Positions 56,321 to 64,000 of a stretch of 64,000 nucleotides of DNA are shown piece after piece. The notes beneath the pieces were generated by a model, which was given only the letters and a program-made list of their open reading frames with translations, had not been told where the DNA came from and did not search any database. The position numbers and the translations under genes are program-made. Each line of letters starts with the position of its first letter. The first letter of the stretch is position 1. The stretch comes from Carya illinoinensis (Eukaryota > Streptophyta > Magnoliopsida > Fagales > Juglandaceae), in assembly GCF_018687715.1 (NCBI RefSeq), contig NC_056757.1, forward strand, positions 5,927,501 through 5,991,500. Reading direction: 5' to 3'.

Positions 56321-58360
56321 TTAATAACTTGTTGGGGCTTCCCTACACACAAATGTTTTTGTGATGAGTATTTTACTGACAAACCTAATGAGATTTGAGA
56401 CTGTAAAAATAGAGATTTCCATCCCATTTTTTTAGAGATCTAACACTGTAAAAATAGAGAATAATCATCTCCTAACTTCCAAAAGAGGAGAGGGTATCCA
56501 ACCCCCATCATTCAAAGAAAGAGAGTGAATCCATCCCCCATCCTACAGAGGAAATGGTACTCTTGCTATGGATAAAAGTCTAATAGTCTATTTTTTTATT
56601 TTATTTTTCCTAACACAAATAATGGAACAAAACAAAAATTATAGAGACTTGAAAAACATAGAGCAATGAGGCTGTAGAGGTTGTGTGCTGGACCGTTGAT
56701 CCTAAAGATACCAAAGTTGTTGGCCCCAAAACCTATTATTTAAACTACAAATCTAAAATTATAATTTAAATTCTCCACCATAGTTTCAAACAATATCGAG
56801 CCTTGTTATGGATCAGCAACTATAGCAGTTGCACACATCACACACCTTATATGTCTTCTTCTTATTCTTCCTCTTTCTTTAATCAAAACGTGTGTTTTTG
56901 AAAACAAAGGTTAGCGTTTTCATTTTCTTCCCATTCGAATTACTCCGACGAAGCCCCTCCGCCCTCGCCTGCGCGTCACCTTCCTCTACCCAGTGCCATC
57001 GGCGATGCCGTCTCTCTCTGCCCAAAAACACCGAGCAACACTCCTCCTTCTACCTAGAGCCACCACTCCCTAGGAAATCATTGAACGGAGCAAACCAGAG
57101 AGACGACCAAGACCCCCCCTCCTCCATCGCCAAGCAACCCACCTCGCTTTTGACCTCTGCCCAGCACCACCTTGGGATGCCGTCCTTCTGTTCAGTGCCA
57201 TCCCGTGAAGTTCATCCATCTGCCCATCACCGTCCTTCCCTGCGAGCTCATTTAACGTAGACCAGCGACACTGCTTTGGTGGAGCTCTGTGGCTCACGGT
57301 GAGGAGAAAAATCCTCTGTTTCAGAGAGCAAAAACAGAGCACTCCCTCCATTGGTTTTCAGAGGCTGGCATGGTGGTTTGTGTGGTCTTTTGCGGCGTGC
57401 TTGGCTACCATTGATGGTGACTAGATGTGGTGCAACAGTTGCACTTGCTGAACTTTATGTATGGTGGCCCAAAGCCACAACTTGTTGCTCTGCTACGATC
57501 CCGAAAGAAAGGGGCGCGCAGTGGGCCTTTGGGCCTCGATGAGTAGGTATTGCTAGCTTGAGGAGGTGCATTTGTCTCAATGAGAAAGGAGCAGGTGGTT
57601 GTTTAGAACAGGGTGTTTGGTTTCTTGTGGACTCTGGAGTGTTGCGTTATTAGTTGTCGTGCGTGAGTTGCACAATGGCTAGGTTGCAAGGGGACCTCTC
57701 GCGTTGTAGCGGCTTGTTGTTGGTCGGAGCAACAGGGCTTGAAGGGTAGAAGCTGTAGATGGTTGGAGAGACGGTGACAATAGGAGAAACACAGTGAAGG
57801 AGGGCGTGGCTAGTGATTTAGCAAGGGTGCATTTCGGTAGTTGGAACACAAAGCAGAAGGGAACGTGCAACTGTTGCAATGAGAAATTGGTCAATTTGCT
57901 TAAGACACGTAATGTGTGAGCCGACTGCTGCTAAATAGTGGCTGCCAAAGAGTGGGAGAGGTTGAGCTAGACGAGGGGGAGAGTGGGCTGAGAGTGCTGC
58001 TAGTGGGGGGATGCTGACGACGGAACGAGGGAGGGGACGGAAAGCTGGGGAGAGGAGAGCTCGAGAGGTTCTTTTCGAAATCAAACCGAGCGACACTACT
58101 GAGGGAGGGAACGGAAAGTGGGGTTAATTTGGTCATTAGACAGTTGCTACGTAAGGTGTGCCTCTAGTTGATTCCAAACAGGAGCGGCTCCCAATATTTA
58201 TTCAACAATATCAAACATGTAATTAATCATGGCCAGCTAAAAAACCGGTGGCCGGCTCAACCGGTATTTCACGGTTCGGTACTCTTTACTCTTTGAACTC
58301 AGAACCCAAACCCTCGCATTTCAAACACTAACTCCGTAGTAGAGAGGGAGAGAAACCACC
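56321..58360. other. Intergenic DNA and NUP62 promoter region; no gene recognised
   Basis: AT-rich to about 56900, then a GC-rich stretch (56930-58130) with open frames on both strands but no recognisable domain; 'GATGCCGTC' phrases recur at about 57004 and 57176. It could be a low-copy repeat or LTR. The last ~50 bp (AACCCAAACCCTCGCATTTC onward) are the likely NUP62 5' UTR. Confidence 0.45.
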
Positions 58361-61300
58361 ATGTCGGGCTTCCCATTCGGTTCTTCGTCGTCCTCTTCTT
58401 CCTCACAAGCCGCGCCATTCTCTTTCGGAACTTCTTCTACCGTTTTCGGTTCGTCTTCCGCTCCAGCATTCGGATCCACCGGCGGCGGCGGCGGCTTCTT
58501 CTTGCCCTCCACCTCCGCTTCCTCCCCGTTCTCTACCTCAAACCCTAGCTCCGCTCCGCCCTCCTCATTCGGCTTCAGATCCTCCATTTCATCTTCTTCT
58601 ACCTCTTCCCCAGCTCCATCCTTGTCGTTATCCTCTAATTCCGCCCCGGCCGCTTCGAGTGCCACCGCCCCCTTGTTTAGCACGCTAACTTCTTCGTCCA
58701 CTGCAACCCCTGCTTCATTAATGTTTGGGACAATCTCCTCTGCGGCGAGCTCAGGCTCTCCCTTGTTCGGTTCGGCTAGTTTGGGTTCGCCCTTTTTGGG
58801 GACCGCTTCATCTGCTGGTACTTCCGGCTCATCCGCGACGGGCTCGGGTTTGTCCTTCTCCGGGGCATCTCTGTCGGCTTCAACTACTAGTTCTTCCTTA
58901 TTTGGAACAGCTGCGTCGGCTCCAAAGTCCAGTTCCAGTTCTATCCAGTTCGGAACAACGTCGGCGTCCGCGACGTTAACTTCTGCTTCACCTCTGTTCG
59001 GAGCAACGCCATCTGCGGTAGCGACCTCCGCTTCTGGTTCAGCCCTTCTCGGAACAAGAGTTCCATCAGCGAGTCCAGGTTTATCCCTCTTCGGATCATC
59101 TATTTCCGCACCGAGTTCCACCCCATCCATATTCGGAACAACAGCATTCTCATCATCATCATCATCATCTGCTGCCGCTTCTCCATTTTCAGCCTCAGCC
59201 TTGTTTGCTTCTTCTTCTTCTTTGTCTTCGGCTTCAACGACTCCTGCATTCTCATTTGCTTCGAGCTTAGGTTCAAATTCAGCTACGGCTTCGCCTTTCT
59301 CGCCTTCTGCGGGATTTTCATTGTCAACTGCTTCAACTTTTTCAAAACCTATTCCAGCTCCTACGCCCCCCGCTACTTTACCTTCCTCTTCAACAACGAC
59401 ATCTTCTGCCTTCTCATTCGTCACGGCCTCTTCCTCAGCTCCTCAGTCTTCTTTTCTTTTCACCACTGCTGCTGCCTCATCGGCCGCCTCAGTTTCTACT
59501 ACACCTACAGCAAAGCCTACTTCTCTATCTCTCGGAACATCTCCATCGCCGTTGTTTTCGACCGTCACCACCACGAGTGCTTCGACTCCTGCTGCTACTA
59601 GCAGTAGTAGTACTACTACACAAACTTCCTTCTCTGTGCCTAGTTTTGGAGTAAGTTCTTCTTCGACTGCGGTCAGTGCTTCAACAACAGCTCTTGCCAG
59701 CTCTGCTGCTTCTTCCAGCGGTGTGGGATCTTTCACAGGTTTTGGTGTTACGAGCGCAACTGCTGCTTCATCGGGGCTTCCTGGTTTTTCGTTTAGTAAA
59801 CAATCAACGCCTGCTTCGTCCTCGCAAGCACATTCGACAACTGTCGTGCCTCCTTTTGGTGAATTAATCTTTGTTAATTTCTTTGAAATGTTTGATTATT
59901 ATGGTTTTTATGGAGTAGAATATGGTTTTATCGTTTATGTTAACAGCCATCATTGCTTATGCTTGTGCGACTTTTAGTGAATTTGAAAATAGGTTATTGT
60001 TTGCGACATTAACTTTCAATTTTACTTTAAAATATTTAGAGTCATTGGTGCTTGAATCTGTATATGAATACGTCGTGATGCAATATAAGTTCTTTGTTCA
60101 TGGCTATTGTATCAACGAATAGGCTCACTTCAATTTGTTGCTCGAGTGGAGATGAAGACCCGAAATGCCATGCCCATGGTTGTTTTATGATTTCCTTCGT
60201 TGCTTTTTGGCCGTCATTATTCCCTAGCCTTCCCATTGGTTCAGGTGGCATAGAGGTGCATGGAGTTGGGATTGGTCTTAGGCTCAAGAGTCGCCTAGCT
60301 AAGAACAAAAATGATAGCTCTTCTGTGATAAATGTTCTCTACACGTAGTGGCCTTTCGTTATATGTGGATACTAGATTCTAAAGCTCTTTACATATAAAA
60401 TCTTCATTTAGTAGCCATCTATTTCCTCGTGTATACGCTAGGTTGTATAGATCAAGTAGAATATACTAGTGCATGATTTTCTAATATCATTCAATTGTGC
60501 AAATTAATTCTGTAGGTGTCTCTTCAACTTCCGCAGCTGACACAACTTCCAGTGCCAGTACTACTGCAACTCAGACATCATCTCTTATTGTGGCCTCCTC
60601 GAGTAGTGGGTCTGTGTGCTTACTCTTGATAGCTATCTCGTTAACCTGTTTTTTATTTTTTATTTTCTTATTTTTTTTATTTTTTTTTAAAATTATGGTA
60701 ATCTTAATAGTTATTCTATATTAAATTTTATTACTGCCATTTTTGAATCTTTTTTTTTTTTTTTGTAGATTACTGCTTGAGTTTTTAGATCTGCTATTTA
60801 TTAATTGATGCTTAGATGCTACTATTTCCTGTAGATAGAATTAGAGTATTAAAAGACTTAGCTTAGTGGCTGCAAGAGGCTGGGAATTGAGGAATCTGCT
60901 TGCTGGGAATCTGGGCAGCAAGGCAACTAGAATTGTAGGTTTGCTCAAGGGGCTCAGTTGATAACTAAGAATCAGGAAAAATGCAGAGCTTTGAGGTTTT
61001 TTGAAATGCTTTCATTTGGGGTTGAAAGAGAGAAGAAAAAAGGGACTTTTATTTTTTTATCGGGCCTATGTTGACTCTAATCTGAAAAATCAACAACGAT
61101 TATGCACTGAAGAAGAAGAAGAAGAATAGATGAAAACTAGCACCAAAGTCACATTAATGCTCAAAACATTTGACATTCTATTAAGTAAAGTTTGCATTCT
61201 TTGAATGCAGTGCAGCCTATTTAGATTGACTGAATTAAGCTATCAGGACTAGGATTTCTAATTTAACTACTACATAAATACATTTTTATATGCACTGTAA

Positions 61301-63309
61301 ATGCTAGGAAGTTTTTTATACTATCAGGAACTCTAGGATGAAATGATGCAGAGAGATTTTATGAAATTCCAGATCCCACCTTGCACACAGAAATACCCAT
61401 AAATTTTAAGCTAATGACTCAATTTAAGACCTGTTTGAACATTGATATATTTATATTATAAGCATTGAAAGCATTTTTCTCATGCTTTATTGGTCATTGC
61501 ATGATGATCCCACATCTGAAATAGCATTTAAGCTTCCCAAACTCACTCCCAAGGCAGAAATTGAAGCCACGTTACGTAGCGGTGTCATTACTTCTAGAGA
61601 AGTTAGAAGATCATAATGCTTTACCATTTGACTCCCTTCGTTCTATATTGTCTATCAAATGTTCTATTTTGAAAAGTCAAGGAGTACGGTAATTCATTTG
61701 CTTTATTGAAAAGTCAATGGTTTAAATTATGTTTATGGGATTGGTTGAGCATTTTAGGAGGTGTCGTCATGTTTTCTAATGACATGTTTATTACGTGTAG
61801 AGGAGGGGCCATCATAGAAACTTCTACCTTCTTATTTGAACAACAACGTAGTAGATGATGTCCCAGTTGGATTTCCCTAGGTGGACAAACAATATGAGAG
61901 AGCAAAGTATATTTTCTGAAATTTTCTCAAACCTATATCTAATTGCAAAAATCAATGATAGTAGTTGGTCATATATCAAGTTTTTCCATGTTAAGAAATA
62001 TGTATATATCCTCCTCTTTCATCTTGCTTGTCCCATAGGACAACTACAAGTGTCAGCACTACAGTATCTACAGCACCAAAATTACCGTCAGAGATCACTG
62101 GGAAGACCGTTGAAGAGGTAAATTTCTTTTCACATCATGTCTTTTATACATTTGACTTTTACATTTGACTTTCATGAGTGAAATATGAATTTTATCAAAA
62201 TTTGGTTTTTGTGAAAGAAGAATCATGGACAATTTTACTTCTGAATAATATTTTGGGTGGGCAGTAACATTGCGAAAGGAAAAGTGGAGATGTCAAACTA
62301 TGTATTTCTTCCTTCATTTATTTTTTGCTTCTTTGTAGTGAGAGAATAAGGAAACTGGTTTCTTAAATCAATAATATAGAAGTGGAAAAAGATAAAAGGA
62401 AAAGAGGAAGGTTAATCTTGAATAATATCTAAATGAATTTTGAATTTGGTTAAGTATTTTATCCCTTCCGGTCATAACATTCTCCTTTCTTTTCTAGGAG
62501 AATGTTTTGGCCAGAAGGAATGACATACTTAACCAAGTTCAAAATTCATCTTTTCTACTTATCAAAAAAAAAAAAAAAAGAACAAGAAAAAAGAAGAAGA
62601 AGAGCGTCCTGTCTTTTCTTAAAATCATGTTATGTTATCTAAGAAGAGAGGTGGGAGATCTCTTTCATCAAACCTGGGTCACCATTTTCTTCTGGCTTGT
62701 TTCTCATTTTGCCTGTTCTCCAGTAATGGATGAGCTTAGAAATTTCCTTTTCAATATTTTACTCCATTGGTTTATTGTAATAGATTTTCATGAATTCCTT
62801 GTATCACTAAACTAGCACGCTTAGGTGTTGCTCTTGTGTATGTCCTGTATACTTTGGTGTGCCCTTACCTATATTTATTGATCAATTAAATGTTTACCGA
62901 AAAAAAAAATTTGCCTGTTCTTCAGTTTCTATTTCTAGTAAAGTTGTATTTGTTTTTTTTTTTTTAATTGAAGATCATCAAGGAGTGGAATGCTGAACTA
63001 CAAGAGCGTACTGGAAAGTTCCGAAAGCAGGCTAATGCGATAGCTGAGTGGGACAGGAGAATTTTGCACAATCGTGATGTCCTCCTTAGGCTTGAGGTAA
63101 TCAATTTTTCAATATAAAAAAAGAGTGTAGGCTAAATTAATATGAAACACATGAGCTTAAGGAGGCCATTTATTCTATCATGCAATCAGTTTTGTCTTGC
63201 TGATTTATGGGGCCATAAGCACTCATGATTAATATCAGTAAATATTGTCAATGTGAAATTCAGGAGAAAACCACAATCCAATGACTGTTCCTCTTTTTCC
63301 TACCCATTA

Positions 63310-63354
<45 letters not shown>

Positions 63355-63545
63355 CCTCTTTCTGTCTCTCACCCACCCCCAACTAAAAAAAGAGAAGCAA
63401 ATATGGTTATTTCAACTCACATAACTGAAAGCTACATGTTTTGTTTTGTGAATAATTTTTAATTTAGATTGAAGTGGCAAAAGTGGTTGAGACCCAAGAT
63501 AACTTGGAGCGGCAACTGGAGTTAGTTGAGACTCATCAACAAGAG
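58361..63545 (+). CDS. NUP62: Nuclear pore complex protein NUP62 (5' part; continues past window)
   Basis: A central-channel nucleoporin. Its FG repeats build the permeability barrier and its coiled coil joins the NUP54/NUP58 complex. Five exons are visible: 58361-59858, 60516-60609, 62039-62117, 62974-63096 and 63468-63545, all in phase with GT-AG borders, giving 624 codons (Arabidopsis NUP62 is about 740 aa). Residues 1-~535 are Ser/Thr/Ala-rich with many FG, LFG and PFG units (start MSGFPFGSSSSS). The conserved C-terminal domain begins with PSEITGKTVEEIIKEWNAEL, then QERTGKFRKQANAIAEWDRR, and continues through QDNLERQLELVETHQQE. The ATG at 58361 has a good context (ACCACCATGTCG). The final exons lie beyond 64000. 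No damage was seen. Confidence 0.95.
62433..62549 (+). repeat. 54-bp-stem foldback in NUP62 intron 3
   Basis: The left arm (62433-62486) and right arm (62496-62549) are inverted copies with 47 of 54 positions matching and a 9-nt loop (TTCTTTTCT). Several mismatches would be G-U pairs in RNA. It could be a foldback transposon remnant, a young inverted duplication or a small-RNA hairpin. It is transcribed as part of the intron. Confidence 0.88.
63310..63351 (+). repeat. (CT)n microsatellite in NUP62 intron 4
   Basis: About 20 CT units with one TTT interruption near the start. Confidence 0.95.
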
Positions 63546-64000
63546 GTATTTTAGTAAGATCTATTTTTGATGTTGGTCTAGTCACCATATTCGTTTCAAA
63601 TCATTGTTAGAATTAGATATAATTTTGATAATCATGTTTTAATTGGAGGAGTATTTGGTAGCATATGAAGGGTGCATTTGCAATCACATGGGAAGATTCT
63701 TTTCTTGTTTGAGCTGTCCATGTCATCCCCACATTCTTTTTTTTTTCTTTTTTTGAAGCATGGCCAATATTCTTATACTTATTGCCTCTTTTCTTGACTC
63801 ATGAGCATTAATGTGGTCCAATAAAAACTTCTCCATAAGTGATTGTTCGGGTTCAGGAATGTGTAAAACAAAATATCTTGTTTATAACCTGCTAATTAGT
63901 TTTTCAAGTCATGGAGACTCCATATTAGTAATGTATAAAATCTGATCAGTAACTTTTTAGAAATGCAGTGATTACTCCTTGTGAACTTATCCCTATGGCG

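Noticed and set aside
58321..59424. A 367-codon minus-strand open frame opposite NUP62 exon 1, rich in E, A, D and P
   Set aside because: It is the mirror of a low-complexity Ser/Thr/Ala/FG coding region, where stops are rare on the other strand. It has no domain, and its biased composition follows from the sense codons.
60042..60348. Overlapping open frames on both strands in NUP62 intron 1
   Set aside because: No domain and no in-phase splice sites linking them to NUP62. The flanking exons join cleanly without them.
62820..62905. A LINE-tail-like sequence (TTTATTGATCAATTAAATGT followed by A-rich run) in NUP62 intron 3
   Set aside because: It resembles plant L1 3' ends, but no coding part or target duplication was visible, so it was not listed as an element.

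Overview
The window is nuclear DNA of a flowering plant: GT-AG introns, plant-only gene families, and a dense load of plant transposons (SIRE-type copia, Ty3/gypsy, an L1-like LINE with a plant ORF1, a Helitron, MITEs). The short AT-rich inverted-terminal MITEs with 'GTTTGGAT' ends and strings of 'TCATCTCATC' resemble repeats I associate with the walnut family (Fagales). That placement is tentative; 'eudicot tree' is safer.

Four host genes could be rebuilt exon by exon. CAO (906-4781, +, 9 exons, 533 aa) is chlorophyllide a oxygenase, the chlorophyll b synthase of the plastid. A MATH-like/BTB adaptor (8519-6071, -, 4 exons, 326 aa) corresponds to Arabidopsis At1g21780. A small GNAT-fold protein (29466-31111, +, 2 exons, 120 aa) corresponds to At1g21770. 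NUP62 (58361 onward, +, first 5 exons, running off the right edge) is the FG-repeat nucleoporin of the central channel. The BTB and GNAT genes are neighbours in Arabidopsis as well; here about 21 kb of mobile DNA separates them. The four genes act in separate processes and do not form a pathway.

Layout: 1-8.6 kb holds CAO and the BTB gene, tail to tail. 8.6-16 kb holds a MITE, a Ty3/gypsy integrase fragment, a decayed copia element with short LTRs (10774-15314, -), an unrecognised two-exon fragment and a partial copy of the GNAT gene's last exon and 3' UTR. 16.2-21.8 kb is a full-length LINE with two open ORFs and a perfect 15-bp target-site duplication, inserted in that partial copy. 22-28.4 kb is AT-rich and contains small tandem repeats, a complete non-autonomous Helitron (22843-23712, -), several MITEs and a probable ~3 kb gypsy LTR. 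28.5-32.5 kb holds the GNAT gene between two inverted ~300-bp repeat arms. 33-41 kb holds nested MITEs, a FAR1/FRS (Mutator-type transposase) pseudogene, a convergent GRF zinc-finger pseudogene and a telomere-like TTAGGG block. 41.5-56.3 kb is an old Ty3/gypsy element with gag and protease remnants and large tandem arrays, interrupted by an 8.7-kb SIRE-type copia element with two 1402-bp LTRs and an AGCTC duplication. 56.3-64 kb is intergenic DNA followed by NUP62.

The most unusual features are an intact antisense coiled-coil ORF with its own TATA box between pol and the 3' LTR of an otherwise broken SIRE-type element, a 54-bp-stem foldback in a NUP62 intron, higher-order tandem arrays inside the gypsy element, and the inverted arms around the GNAT gene. 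No rRNA or tRNA gene and no CRISPR array were seen.
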